64,000 nt of DNA from Flavobacterium sp. 1 (GCF_002797935.1 NZ_PGER01000001.1:1178001-1242000); one strand, 5' to 3'. Shown: positions 46,359-56,905, counted from the stretch's first letter. Notes: generated from the sequence alone by a model not told the origin. Translations and numbers: made by a program.

Positions 46359-46438
46359 TGCAAGTGCAGTGATATTTTAATAATTAAAAAAATAAATATG
46401 AATAAAACTAAAACCAAATAACCAAAATAATTGAATGT

Positions 46439-49400
46439 ATGAAAATTAAAAAACTAAAAATGATGAAAAAGAGTATAACGATATGCTTGCTTTTATTTTT
46501 ATCTGTTATGTCAGCGCAACAGGTTCAAATAAAAGGAGTAGTTAAAGGAGATGATGGTCAAACACTTCCTGGAGCTAATATAAATATAAAAGCTACTGGA
46601 AATAATGCATCTACAGATTTTGATGGAAAATTTCAAATAAATGCAAAGGCAGGAGATGAATTGAATGTTTCTTTTATTGGCTATAGATCGAGGGTTGTAA
46701 AAGTAACTGATGCTGACAAAGTTTACACTATTGTATTGACAGAAGAAAGCAATACTCTTAAAGAGGTAGTTGTTGTTACGGGATATACAGCAGAGAAAAA
46801 ATCTGAAATATCGGGTTCAGTTTCAATTGTAAAAATGGCAGATATCACAAAACAACCAACTCCTAATATATTATCAGCTCTTCAAGGCAGAGTAGCTGGT
46901 TTGCAAATAAATTCGGGAGGAACTCCAGGAGGAAGTGATACACAAATTGTCATAAGAGGTTTAACAACTGTGAATAGCGGTTCTGCACCACTTTGGGTAA
47001 TAGATGGGGTTCAAACCAATAATTCCAGCGGATTAAATCCAGATGAAATTGAGTCTATCCAAGTTTTGAAAGATGGAGCTTCGGCAGCTATATATGGTAC
47101 TTCGGCCGCCAATGGGGTAATTGTTGTGACTACCAAGAAAGGAAAAAAAGGAGTTTCTGAGTTTTCTTTCAAAACAGAAACTATTATTAATCATCTTAGA
47201 GATAAAATAAGCTTATTGAATTCTCAGCAATGGGCAGATGTAACTTATCAAGCACAATTGGGAGCAGGAATTACAACACCGACTCATCCTGTTTTAATCA
47301 ATAATGGATCAGGTTTTACTATACCACAATATCTAGATCCAAATGGAGTACAAACAGCATCAGATACGAATTGGGTTAATGAAATTATTAATGATTCTTA
47401 TTCTTCTAATACTGATTTCGGATATCGTAAAGGAACTGATAAACTTAGTTTGTACTCACAGATAAGTTATTCTGAAGATAATGGAATTCAAAGATATACT
47501 AATTACAAAAGACTGAATGCCAGATTAAATGCTTCATATAAGTTTTTTAATGACAGATTGACGATAGGTGAAAACTTTTTGTTTTCAAAAATTGATGAAG
47601 TAAAAAACAATCAATTTGAAAATGCAATTCTTCAAAATCCTTTGATTCCAGTTTATACAAATCTAGGAGATTATGCAGCTCCTATGTCTGGAGGATTACA
47701 GGATAAACCTAATCCATTAGCCAATTTATGGAGTAATAGAAAAAATGCTGAAAAGAGTATGCGTTTTCTAGGAAATGTTTATGGCAATTTTAAAATCACT
47801 AAGGATTTAACATTTAATAGTATTTTAAACTTTGATAGCGGGATCTACAAGTTTAACACATCAACAGAAGCTTTTTCTGTCAATGGTTCGATTCCTTCTG
47901 TTTTTCAAAATATTACTACCAGCGATGTAGATAATGATTATGATGCTACCATTTTTACAAATACGTTAGAATACAATAAGAATTTTGGAAAAAGCAAGAT
48001 TTCATTATTAGCTGGTATCGAAAATACGGCAAGACAAGATAATTATCATAATAATTTGGTACATGGCGTTGATATTACGAATCCTTCAGGATATGTGGTA
48101 CGAAACGATGCGCAATTTCAAACTATTGAAGATAAAGTGGAATCGTATAAGATATCTCAATTTGGTTCAGCAAAATATGTATTTGATGATAAGTATGTAG
48201 TTTATGGTTCTTTAAGAAGAGATGGTTCTTCCCGATTTGGACCTAATAACAGATATGCTATTTTTCCAGCAGCATCAGCAGCTTGGAATGCCAGTAATGA
48301 AGATTTTTTAAAAGACAATAAGACTTTATCTAATTTGAAATTAAGATTTTCATGGGGAGTTAACGGTAATGATTTGATTGGGGATTATTTGTATTTATCT
48401 AGTTTTATCAATAATACATCGGCAGGAGTTATTGAAAATTCAGACTATGATATTGATGGTGACGGGACAGGTTCTTCTGGAGGTGTAGTGCAAAAAAGAC
48501 AGGCAAACCCAGATATAAAATGGGAAACTACTACTCAATATGATGCTGGATTTGATATTGGTTTTTTTAATAATAGAGTTCAGCTTAATACTGATTTTTA
48601 TATAAAAACGACAGATAATTTGATACTTACTCCTGTTGCATTAGCAGTGTCAGGAGAGTCAACTCCTCCAACTATTAATGCGGGTTCTGTTAGTAACAAA
48701 GGAGTTGAAACTGTGTTGAGCTATAAAAGTAATTCATCCAATAGTTTTGTGTATGGTGTTGATTTAAATTTTTCTAAATACGAAAATAATGTAGAAAGTC
48801 TTGATTCTGATTCCAACTTTTTACTTAATGGTGTATCTATAACGCAAAAAGATGCTCCAATTGCTTCATTTTACGGTTTAGTTGCAGACGGGATTTTTAG
48901 AACTCCAGAAGAGGTAGCTGTTCATGCCGACCAGCCAGGAAAAGCTCTTGGAAGAATTAGATATAGAGATGTCAATAAAGATGGCGTAATTAACCAAAGT
49001 GACAGAACTATAATTGGAAATCCTCATCCTGATTTTACTTATGGAATTAATTTGAATGCTGCTTACAAGGGATTTGACATGAGTTTATTTTTTGATGGAA
49101 AACAAGGTAATGATATCTATAATGCCCAACGTAACCTTGGTGATTTTGCCTACTTTGGATTCAATTATGGAAAAAATACATCGGATGCTTGGACACCTAG
49201 TAATGCAAATTCAAATATTCCTGCCTTATCTACTTTAAACAGTAACAACGAACTTCAGCCTTCTAGCTATTTCGTAGAAGACGGATCTTATTTCAGATTA
49301 AAAACCATAACTCTAGGGTATTCATTCAGTCAGGATTTAGTAAAAAAATTCGGAATGGGTAATTTACGACTCTATTTTGTAGGTCAAAATTTATTCTCAT

Positions 49401-49522
49401 TTACTTCTTTCACTGGATTTGATTATGAGGTTCCTGGATTGAGTGCTGGCGGAATTGGTGTTGCCGGTTATGGGATTCCTCACTATAAGTCAGTTGCTTT
49501 TGGTATTAATGCGAAATTTTAA
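46439..49522 (+). CDS. SusC/RagA TonB-dependent transporter of the fructan locus
   Basis: The 1027-residue protein has a signal peptide (a start at 46460 would give the more usual length), a carboxypeptidase-like domain (IKGVVKGDDGQTLPGANINI), and a plug (LSALQGRVAGLQINSGG, AAIYGTSAANGVIVVTTKKG). The barrel closes with FGINAKF. There is no STN domain, in keeping with control by the hybrid sensor rather than a sigma/FecR pair. It is 11 bases from SusD. It corresponds to BT1763 of the levan locus by position and should import fructan oligosaccharides. Confidence 0.95.
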   Translation: MKIKKLKMMKKSITICLLLFLSVMSAQQVQIKGVVKGDDGQTLPGANINIKATGNNASTDFDGKFQINAKAGDELNVSFIGYRSRVVKVTDADKVYTIVLTEESNTLKEVVVVTGYTAEKKSEISGSVSIVKMADITKQPTPNILSALQGRVAGLQINSGGTPGGSDTQIVIRGLTTVNSGSAPLWVIDGVQTNNSSGLNPDEIESIQVLKDGASAAIYGTSAANGVIVVTTKKGKKGVSEFSFKTETIINHLRDKISLLNSQQWADVTYQAQLGAGITTPTHPVLINNGSGFTIPQYLDPNGVQTASDTNWVNEIINDSYSSNTDFGYRKGTDKLSLYSQISYSEDNGIQRYTNYKRLNARLNASYKFFNDRLTIGENFLFSKIDEVKNNQFENAILQNPLIPVYTNLGDYAAPMSGGLQDKPNPLANLWSNRKNAEKSMRFLGNVYGNFKITKDLTFNSILNFDSGIYKFNTSTEAFSVNGSIPSVFQNITTSDVDNDYDATIFTNTLEYNKNFGKSKISLLAGIENTARQDNYHNNLVHGVDITNPSGYVVRNDAQFQTIEDKVESYKISQFGSAKYVFDDKYVVYGSLRRDGSSRFGPNNRYAIFPAASAAWNASNEDFLKDNKTLSNLKLRFSWGVNGNDLIGDYLYLSSFINNTSAGVIENSDYDIDGDGTGSSGGVVQKRQANPDIKWETTTQYDAGFDIGFFNNRVQLNTDFYIKTTDNLILTPVALAVSGESTPPTINAGSVSNKGVETVLSYKSNSSNSFVYGVDLNFSKYENNVESLDSDSNFLLNGVSITQKDAPIASFYGLVADGIFRTPEEVAVHADQPGKALGRIRYRDVNKDGVINQSDRTIIGNPHPDFTYGINLNAAYKGFDMSLFFDGKQGNDIYNAQRNLGDFAYFGFNYGKNTSDAWTPSNANSNIPALSTLNSNNELQPSSYFVEDGSYFRLKTITLGYSFSQDLVKKFGMGNLRLYFVGQNLFSFTSFTGFDYEVPGLSAGGIGVAGYGIPHYKSVAFGINAKF

Positions 49523-49533
49523 TTAAACGAATT

Positions 49534-51237
49534 ATGAAAACAAAATTTAAAATAGTATTTGCATTTGTTTTAGGACTGCAAATGACCTCTTGTGTGAATG
49601 ACAGTGATTTAGATGTAACTGAATATAATGTTCTCTCAGAAAATAATGTTGATCCTGAGCAATTTGTAATTGCAGCATACAGTGCATTGGATTATCGCTA
49701 TAATACAGGACAGGGTAGAGATAATTGGCCTTTCGATCATGCTCCATCAAATTGGGTAGCTTGCGATATCCGCTGCGGAGATGCTTACAAAGGAGGCGGA
49801 GGAACTGGTGACAATCCTGGAGGAGGAATGCACCAATTAGAAACTCAAAATTTATTTCCTTCAAGTGAAAATGTATATAATCTTTGGAGGGCTATTTATT
49901 TTGGCATTCAAAGAGTAAATACTGGGTTGAGAGCATTAAATGCTGTAGATGCTACTCAATTTCCTAATAAGGAAGTAAGAATTGGAGAATTAAAAGTATT
50001 AAGAGCTCACTTTTATTTTGAAGCAATAAAGAATTTTGGTTCTATAGTTTGGCTGGACGAAAATACTCCTGCCAGCGATATTAATAAAATTCCAAATACA
50101 TTCGATTTCAATTTTATGTGGTCTAAAATTGAAGGTGATTTGAATGATGCTATTTTAAAATTGCCAGATACTCAAACAGAATCCGGAAGAATTAATAAAG
50201 TGGCTGCCTATGCTTTTTTATGCAAAGCTCAAATTTTTCAAAAGAAATGGCCTGAAGCTATTGTAAGTTCAAATTATGTAATTAATTCAGGAAAATATGG
50301 ATTGGTATCAAATATTGAAAAATTATATTCTGAACCTGGCTATGGAAATCTAGAAAATGTGTTTGCAGTTCAATATTCAATAAACGATGGGTCAAGTTTA
50401 GGGAACCTTAATTTTGGTAATCTATTAAATGCACCTGATAGTCCTGGAGATGATGTTAATAATCCATATCTAAATGGAGATGATTTTGATAAACCTTCTC
50501 AAAATTTAGTGAATGCGTACAAAGTTGGTGCAGATGGTTTACCATTATTTGATTCTTTCAATAATGCGAATGTTACTCCAACGGATTTAGTTGATCCAAG
50601 ATTGGATCACGCTATAGGTAGGGATGGCATTACTTGGAAAGATTGGGGAGCAAGAGCGCAACAGGGAAATTGGAATAGAGATGCATCAACTTATGGTAAT
50701 TTTTTAGTAAAGAAAAATGTAATTTCTCCAAATTCAAGCGGTTTAGCATCAAATCCAACAGGTTTTCCGTGGGCACTTGGAAATTTAGATTTTCCTATTA
50801 TTAAATATAGTGATGTTTTATTATGGAAAGCGGAAGCATCAATTGAAACTGGAAATACTGCTGGAGGTATTGCATTAATCAATATGATTAGAAATAGAGC
50901 GAAAAACTCTGCGTATGTTAAAGATTTTGCTAATCCATCCATAAATGCTGCCAATTATCTGATAAATATCTATCCTTCAAATTTATCCAAAGATCAAGCT
51001 ACTAAGGCTCTAAGAATGGAAAGAAGATTAGAATTAGCCAATGAGGGGCATACTTACTATGATTTAGTTCGGTGGGGAATTGCTGAGCAATATGTTAACA
51101 ATTATATCGAAGTGGAAAAGACCAGACGAGGCTATTTGCAAGGAGCTTCTTTACAGCCACATGAATTATATCTTCCTATTCCTCAAATAGAAATAGATGC
51201 AAGTTCAGGTGTTTACAAGCAAAGAGCTGGATATTAA
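49534..51237 (+). CDS. RagB/SusD-family lipoprotein of the fructan locus
   Basis: The 567-residue lipoprotein (QMTSC, Cys20) has the usual SusD landmarks. These are YNLWRAIYFGIQRVNTGL, LRAHFYFEAIKNFGSIVWLDE, and at the end ALRMERRLELANEGHTYYDLVRWG with PIPQIEIDASSG. It should cover the preceding SusC and bind fructan at the surface. It is followed 35 bases later by the first DUF4960 protein. Confidence 0.95.
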   Translation: MKTKFKIVFAFVLGLQMTSCVNDSDLDVTEYNVLSENNVDPEQFVIAAYSALDYRYNTGQGRDNWPFDHAPSNWVACDIRCGDAYKGGGGTGDNPGGGMHQLETQNLFPSSENVYNLWRAIYFGIQRVNTGLRALNAVDATQFPNKEVRIGELKVLRAHFYFEAIKNFGSIVWLDENTPASDINKIPNTFDFNFMWSKIEGDLNDAILKLPDTQTESGRINKVAAYAFLCKAQIFQKKWPEAIVSSNYVINSGKYGLVSNIEKLYSEPGYGNLENVFAVQYSINDGSSLGNLNFGNLLNAPDSPGDDVNNPYLNGDDFDKPSQNLVNAYKVGADGLPLFDSFNNANVTPTDLVDPRLDHAIGRDGITWKDWGARAQQGNWNRDASTYGNFLVKKNVISPNSSGLASNPTGFPWALGNLDFPIIKYSDVLLWKAEASIETGNTAGGIALINMIRNRAKNSAYVKDFANPSINAANYLINIYPSNLSKDQATKALRMERRLELANEGHTYYDLVRWGIAEQYVNNYIEVEKTRRGYLQGASLQPHELYLPIPQIEIDASSGVYKQRAGY

Positions 51238-51272
51238 TAAAATAACTAACCAAAACCAAATTTTTTAATATT

Positions 51273-53105
51273 ATGAAAACAATAAAAAAACAACTTTCGT
51301 TTTTTAAAATAGCAGCAGCATTTTTTGCAATAGCTATTACCCTATTTGCGTGCAGCAAAGATGACAACTTTAATGATAATGTTCCAGATTACACGGAGTC
51401 TATTGTCCAATCCTTCAAAGTGGGTAATAAATATGCCGATATTAATCATACGATTGGAACGATAACTATGACATTGCCATCCGGCAGCGATTTGAAACAT
51501 GTAGCTGCAGAAATAAAAATTCCAGATTCTGCGACAATTTTGCCAGCTTCAGGAACTACTTTAGATTTTAGTTCGGGACCAATAACATTTGAAGTAAAAT
51601 CAACAAATGGCGCTCATAGAACCTATACAGCAAGTATTGCAGCTTATGGTAATCCTAAAATGTTATCCTTTTCTATTGGTGATAAAAAAGGAGTTATAGA
51701 TGAAACAAAAGCAACCATCGATGTAGAAATTGGAAGTCAAGACGGAAGCTTAAGTAATTTAGCTCCAACATTTGTAATAGCTGAGGGTACAACAGTTGAT
51801 GTTGCTTCTGGTGTAGCTAGAGATTTCACAGCACCGAAAATGTATACTATTTTATCTAATAATGGTTATACTGCAAAACAATATACTGTAGCTGTCAAAC
51901 AAATTAAAGCACCATCTATTGACTCATTTGTAATAAATGGCACTGTTGGAATTATTGATAATACTGCTGGTTCAATTGTTGTGGTAATGTCTCCAGGAAC
52001 TAACCTGTCGAGTTTATCTCCTGTAATTACATTGCCTGCTGATCAAACTGTAAGTCCAAGTTCTGGAGTTAATCAAGATTTTTCAAAAGGAGCTGTACAA
52101 TATGTTGTTACCAATAAAGAAAAACTAACTAAATCATATAGTGTTACTGTGCAGTCAATAGCAGCTACTAAATATGCCTTTTTAGGACTTGAGGATAATA
52201 TTAGTTCATTGAAAGATGATGATGCTAAAGCTGCTGCCACTTGGATGCAAGCTACCTACGGTACTGATTTTAAATATATAAAAATTGCTGATATTTCTGC
52301 TCAAAACATTGGAGACGTAAAAGTAGCGATGCTGTATTATTTAACTCCAAAAGAAGATTTAGGTTTTTCTGCAACAGCAACTGATGTGTCTACGATGCTG
52401 CCTGCTGCTTTGAGAACAGGAAGTTCTCAAGCACAAGTGCTTAAATCTTGGGTAAAAGGCGGTGGAGATATGCTTATTGCCGGCGATCCAAATCCTTTCA
52501 TATTTTCTCTAGGAAGAGTTCCTGCTAATTTCGGTGCTGCTAGAGCTCCAGGGAATTATGTTTATTCTGAGTTTGGCTGCGCTGGCTCAAATGGATGTTA
52601 TGATACAGGAAAAGCAGCTGATGATATTTGGGGATTAGGAATGAGGGATGCAAACAACTCTGGCAACAGAAGAGGTCATGCTATTTTCAAAAATTTAACT
52701 TTTGAAAATGGGGAGTATCTGCCACTACAAAATAGTGCCAATAGAGAAGTTAGATTGATATGGTGGCAGCATTTTGATGGTATTTTGAACCCAAGCTGTT
52801 GTGGGTCTGATGCTGCTGCACAATTTGAGAAAACAATGACTGCGGTTAAGTTCGGTACATTAAGACATATTGGTGATGCATTCGGTTATGGAGCCGTAGA
52901 ATTTAAAAGAACTGATTTAACAAATGATGCAGTTTTTGATTCTCAAATCCCAAAAGACTTCAAGGGACACGTATTTGTTATCTCCAATACCATTGTTGGA
53001 TATGAATGGGGTTCAAATGGATCTACAAACACTTACCAAAATAACATAGAAGTTTTTACAAAAAATATTTTGGATTATTTGTACGGCCTTGATAATGACA
53101 AATAA
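51273..53105 (+). CDS. DUF4960 surface glycan-binding-type lipoprotein with three DUF5018-like repeats
   Basis: The 610-residue lipoprotein (LFAC, Cys27) contains three consecutive beta-rich modules of about 85 residues. Each has a core such as IVQSFKVGNKYADINH, a central LPASGTTLDFS-like turn and an end like TYTASI. They span about 40-125, 126-210 and 211-295. The rest is a DUF4960 domain (FLGLEDNISSLKDDDAKAAA, WVKGGGDMLIAGDPNPF). By position it matches BT1761, the levan-binding surface protein. The string of modules would hold the binding domain away from the membrane. The DUF numbers are from memory. Confidence 0.82.
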   Translation: MKTIKKQLSFFKIAAAFFAIAITLFACSKDDNFNDNVPDYTESIVQSFKVGNKYADINHTIGTITMTLPSGSDLKHVAAEIKIPDSATILPASGTTLDFSSGPITFEVKSTNGAHRTYTASIAAYGNPKMLSFSIGDKKGVIDETKATIDVEIGSQDGSLSNLAPTFVIAEGTTVDVASGVARDFTAPKMYTILSNNGYTAKQYTVAVKQIKAPSIDSFVINGTVGIIDNTAGSIVVVMSPGTNLSSLSPVITLPADQTVSPSSGVNQDFSKGAVQYVVTNKEKLTKSYSVTVQSIAATKYAFLGLEDNISSLKDDDAKAAATWMQATYGTDFKYIKIADISAQNIGDVKVAMLYYLTPKEDLGFSATATDVSTMLPAALRTGSSQAQVLKSWVKGGGDMLIAGDPNPFIFSLGRVPANFGAARAPGNYVYSEFGCAGSNGCYDTGKAADDIWGLGMRDANNSGNRRGHAIFKNLTFENGEYLPLQNSANREVRLIWWQHFDGILNPSCCGSDAAAQFEKTMTAVKFGTLRHIGDAFGYGAVEFKRTDLTNDAVFDSQIPKDFKGHVFVISNTIVGYEWGSNGSTNTYQNNIEVFTKNILDYLYGLDNDK

Positions 53106-53214
53106 ACTTATCAATTAATAAAAATAGTATAGATGAAGCGGCATATCATAATTGGTCATAAGTGCCAGTTATGATATGCTAATTCAAATAGCAAATAAAA
53201 ATAAATTTCTACAA

Positions 53215-54360
53215 ATGAAAAATAAAAAATCAATCATTAAGTATGTTTTGTTGCTTGCAATAGCAATAATAACATATTCTTGCGAAGAACGTCTCAATTA
53301 TGATGATGAACTTCCAACTTCACTTAACATTATTCAATCTATCAAAATAGGCGAAACTCCAGCAACTATTGATGATTTATCAGGTATAGTAAATTTTGTT
53401 CTACCTTCTGATACGAACTTATCGGCAGTTGAATTAGATATAAAAAGTCCTAAAGGAGTTGCCATATCTCCAGCTTCAGGTACAATAGTCGATTTAACTA
53501 GTCCTTTTTCAGTTACGGCAACATCAGGGGGTAAAACAAGGAAATATATTATAAATGCCCGTTTGCTTCCAAGTCAAATTGCGTTTGTAAATGATGCACC
53601 TTCAATTGATCTGATTGCAGATGAAGATGTAAAGGCGGCTGCACAATGGACAAAAGATACTTACGGCAGCAGATTTGTTTATATTCCATTCTCACAATTA
53701 ACAACTGATGCTTTAAAATCGGTAAATGTGGTTTTCTTTTTCTACGATACTCAAGGAACATCGAATTTGCCACAAGAAAGTTTAGATAAAAAAAGTGTGT
53801 TAATCCAATATGTTGTTGAAGGAGGTAAAATGCTTTTAGGTGGTATGGCGACTAGCTACGCAGAAGTAATAGGTAGAGATAAAAGCGGTTTATTGACTAT
53901 AAAAGGAAACGGAATTGGTTTTGTTGATGGAGGTACTTGGTCTATTGACGGAGGCGTGAATTTTCAAAATGACCAAAGGAATAACCCTATTTACAATTTC
54001 ACTCAAGTAGTTTCAACTGATGCTAATGGTTATTTTCCAGTTATTAATGCTGGCTATAAAGAAGATCATAATAATTTATGGGATTTAGGCCCATTATTGG
54101 GACCAGGCCATCAAAAAGGTCAATTTGCAGAATTTGAAAATCTTTATGGAGGTAAAGTTTTAGCTGTATGGAGTGGAGTAGCTGATGAATGCTGTCCTGG
54201 TATTATAGAGTTTAAATCGAATTCAGTTTATGCAGGAACTATTATAGCAATTGGTATTGGTGGTATGGAATGGGCTATGAATGATGGCAGAGTAAATGCA
54301 TATGAAAATAATGTCAAAGGAATTTATCGTAATTCCATTGATTATTTAAGTACAAAATAA
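53215..54360 (+). CDS. Second DUF4960 surface glycan-binding-type lipoprotein, one repeat
   Basis: The start at 53215 puts a lipoprotein signal (TYSC, Cys23) at the N-terminus; an ATG at 53152 adds 21 unlikely residues. The protein has one repeat module (IIQSIKIGETPATIDDLSG, ISPASGTIVDLT) and a DUF4960 domain (LIADEDVKAAAQWTKDTYG, IQYVVEGGKMLLGGMA). It is a shorter paralog of the preceding gene. Conserved pairs include a late CCPGIIEF against CCGSDAA in the longer protein. It probably binds fructan at the surface with a different reach or preference. Confidence 0.82.
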   Translation: MKNKKSIIKYVLLLAIAIITYSCEERLNYDDELPTSLNIIQSIKIGETPATIDDLSGIVNFVLPSDTNLSAVELDIKSPKGVAISPASGTIVDLTSPFSVTATSGGKTRKYIINARLLPSQIAFVNDAPSIDLIADEDVKAAAQWTKDTYGSRFVYIPFSQLTTDALKSVNVVFFFYDTQGTSNLPQESLDKKSVLIQYVVEGGKMLLGGMATSYAEVIGRDKSGLLTIKGNGIGFVDGGTWSIDGGVNFQNDQRNNPIYNFTQVVSTDANGYFPVINAGYKEDHNNLWDLGPLLGPGHQKGQFAEFENLYGGKVLAVWSGVADECCPGIIEFKSNSVYAGTIIAIGIGGMEWAMNDGRVNAYENNVKGIYRNSIDYLSTK

Positions 54361-54436
54361 ACTTTAGGTTAAGTTAATTAGGTAATTATAGGGTAGGACA
54401 TTGTTTTTACCCTTTAGTTTATTAAAATTAGAAAAA

Positions 54437-55351
54437 ATGAATAAATTATTAAAAGTTAAAGCGGTAACATTTGGCGAAGTTTTATGGGATGTATTTCCAA
54501 CCCATAAGAAAATAGGAGGGGCACCATTGAATGTTGCACTTAGGATGAAATCGTTTGGAGCTGAATCAACTGTTATCAGTAAAGTTGGTTCCGATGCAGA
54601 TGGTGAAGAGATTGTTTCTTTTTTATCTGAAAAAAGAATTGAGACCAATACAATTCAAATAAGTGAAGAGTATAAGACGGGCGTTGTTAATGTAATGGTG
54701 AATGAAAAAGGGAATGCTTCATATGATATTTTATACCCTTCAGCATGGGATAAAATAGTTCTTAATGACGATATTAAAGAAAAAGTTTCCGATTCGGATG
54801 TTTTTATTTTTGGAAGCTTAATCTGCAGAGATGAAGAATCCAGATCAACTTTAAATGCTTTATTAGAAGAAGCAAAATATAAAGTTTTTGATGCTAATTT
54901 AAGAGCTCCGTATTATACAACTGATGTTTTAATTGAGCTAATGATGAAGGCAGATTTTATAAAGCTTAATGATGAAGAATTGTTTGAAATAAGCAGAAAA
55001 ATGGATTCCCCTTATAATTCCTTTGAGCAGAATATTAAATTCATTGCAGAGAAAACAAATACAAAACAAGTATGCGTTACTAAAGGTGCATTTGGAGCCG
55101 TTTTGTACTATAATGAGAAGTTTTATTATAATAGCGGTTACTTTATAAAAGTAGTTGATACTGTTGGTGCCGGAGATTCTTTTTTAGCTTCATTAATCGT
55201 AAGATTATTAAGAGGGAAGTCACCTCAAAAGTCATTGAATTACGCATGCGCAATTGGGGCTTTAGTAGCTGGAGAAGAAGGAGCAAATCCAAAGATTTCT
55301 GAAAAAACAATTAGTGATTATATGATGATTGAGAAAAAAGTTAAAAAGTAG
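54437..55351 (+). CDS. PfkB-family fructokinase
   Basis: The 304-residue kinase (from 54437; a start at 54401 is possible but has no matching N-terminus) has VTFGEVLWDVFP and the sugar-binding IGGAPLNVALRMKSFGAES. The catalytic PfkB signature is DTVGAGDSFLASLI, with Asp as general base. It would phosphorylate imported fructose, the last step of this locus. It matches BT1757 by position. It is cytoplasmic and lies 76 bases after the second DUF4960 gene. Confidence 0.92.
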   Translation: MNKLLKVKAVTFGEVLWDVFPTHKKIGGAPLNVALRMKSFGAESTVISKVGSDADGEEIVSFLSEKRIETNTIQISEEYKTGVVNVMVNEKGNASYDILYPSAWDKIVLNDDIKEKVSDSDVFIFGSLICRDEESRSTLNALLEEAKYKVFDANLRAPYYTTDVLIELMMKADFIKLNDEELFEISRKMDSPYNSFEQNIKFIAEKTNTKQVCVTKGAFGAVLYYNEKFYYNSGYFIKVVDTVGAGDSFLASLIVRLLRGKSPQKSLNYACAIGALVAGEEGANPKISEKTISDYMMIEKKVKK

Positions 55352-55432
55352 TTTTTTTATTTTAAACGAAAAATATACTTTTTGAAAAGGAGTATTAATT
55401 TGACTGTTTTTTGTTTGCAAAAATATGATAAT

Positions 55433-56905
55433 ATGAAAAATATAAATTTATTATCTGCATTAATTTTTATAATGCTGGCAAGTCCAATTGCAGCCCAAAC
55501 AGTTGCGAAAGTTATTCGTCAAGAGCCTTATAGACCACAGTACCATTACAGTCCTATTGATGGATGGATTGGTGATCCTTGCGGATTAATTTACTATCAG
55601 GATCAGTATCATTTGTATACCTTTGGACGAGGAAAAGCAGTATCAAAAGATCTAGTTCACTATCAACAAACTGCTGATAATGTGTTGACAGGGGATGATG
55701 GCACTATTAGCTATTTTACTGGTTCAGTAGCCATTGACAAAATCAATTCGACAGGTTTTGGCAAAAATGCTTGGATAGCCGTTTATACAATATTTACGAA
55801 AATTTCAGAAAATCAATCTCAAGGGATATCATATAGTACTGATGGGAATTCATTTCAATATTACAAAGATAACCCTGTTATAGACCTTCAAAGTAAAGAG
55901 TTTCGTGATCCGACTATATTTTGGTATAAACCTACTTCAAAATGGATTATGGTTGTCGCCAAAGCAAAAGAGAAAAAAGTTAAATTTTACGAATCGACTA
56001 ATCTCAAAGAATGGGTATGGTTAAGTGACTTTGGTCCAGCAGGTGCTCAAGATAAAGTATGGGAGTGTCCCGATTTGTTTCAATTAAATATTGATGGCAA
56101 TCCCAACAATACAAAGTGGGTAATGGTTGTTTCAATTGATTGGGCTCGAGAGCAATATTTTATCGGAGATTTTGACGGGAAAAGCTTTAAGGTTGATGAT
56201 GAAAAATATCCCTTGTATGTAGATAAAGGTTTGGATTATTATGCCTCTCGCGTTTTTAGGGACTATGATAATACATTAAAAAAAACACCATCTTTGGGAT
56301 GGATAGCAACTTGGGACTATGCATTATCGGTTCCTTCAAGTTGGGGAAAGGGTTTTTGGTCTATTCCTCGTGATTTGGAATTAAAAACATATCCGGAGGG
56401 ACTTCGGATGATACAAAAACCTGAAGAAAATTTAAAAGATCTTCGAGTGTCTCCCGTTATTTTTAGTCAGAAACTACAAAAGGGTACACATAAATTACCT
56501 CAATTTATGCCGAAAGAGAATGTATATGAATTAGATGTTGTTTTCTCAACAAAGAAACCAAACGTGTTTGGTTTTAACCTTTGTGTTGGAGAGGGCAGAA
56601 AAGTTTCAATTAGCTATAATACACAAAATGATTTATTAGAGATTGACCGTACCAATTGCTCTAACGTTTTTATAGAGAAGTTTGCCCGTAAAACCAGTGC
56701 AAAAGTTTCTTCTGAAAACGGAAAATTGAGAATGCATATTTTTGTTGATAAATCGAGTGTAGAACTGTTTATAAATCAAGGAAAAGATGTCTTTACATTA
56801 TTAACCTATCCAAGTGAAACACAAACTGGTATTGAGGTGTTTTCGAAAGAAAATGGAACAAGAATGAATTTTTCAGCCTGGACTCTTAAATCTGTTTGGA
56901 GATAA
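55433..56905 (+). CDS. GH32 enzyme with shortened active-site loop
   Basis: The start at 55433 gives a clear signal peptide (ending PIAAQ). An upstream TTG at 55382 is unlikely. The 490-residue protein has Asp48 in WIGDPCG (canonical WMNDPNG), Asp159 in FRDP and Glu211 in WECPDLF, so all three catalytic acids remain. The loop after the first motif is short: HLYTFGRGKAVSKDLVHY replaces the usual longer NPxGxxWGPMHWGHA segment. The beta-sandwich ends with SVELFINQGKDVFTLLTYPS. It is the last gene of the operon. It lacks a lipobox, so it is probably periplasmic and may act on short or modified fructans. Confidence 0.9.
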   Translation: MKNINLLSALIFIMLASPIAAQTVAKVIRQEPYRPQYHYSPIDGWIGDPCGLIYYQDQYHLYTFGRGKAVSKDLVHYQQTADNVLTGDDGTISYFTGSVAIDKINSTGFGKNAWIAVYTIFTKISENQSQGISYSTDGNSFQYYKDNPVIDLQSKEFRDPTIFWYKPTSKWIMVVAKAKEKKVKFYESTNLKEWVWLSDFGPAGAQDKVWECPDLFQLNIDGNPNNTKWVMVVSIDWAREQYFIGDFDGKSFKVDDEKYPLYVDKGLDYYASRVFRDYDNTLKKTPSLGWIATWDYALSVPSSWGKGFWSIPRDLELKTYPEGLRMIQKPEENLKDLRVSPVIFSQKLQKGTHKLPQFMPKENVYELDVVFSTKKPNVFGFNLCVGEGRKVSISYNTQNDLLEIDRTNCSNVFIEKFARKTSAKVSSENGKLRMHIFVDKSSVELFINQGKDVFTLLTYPSETQTGIEVFSKENGTRMNFSAWTLKSVWR

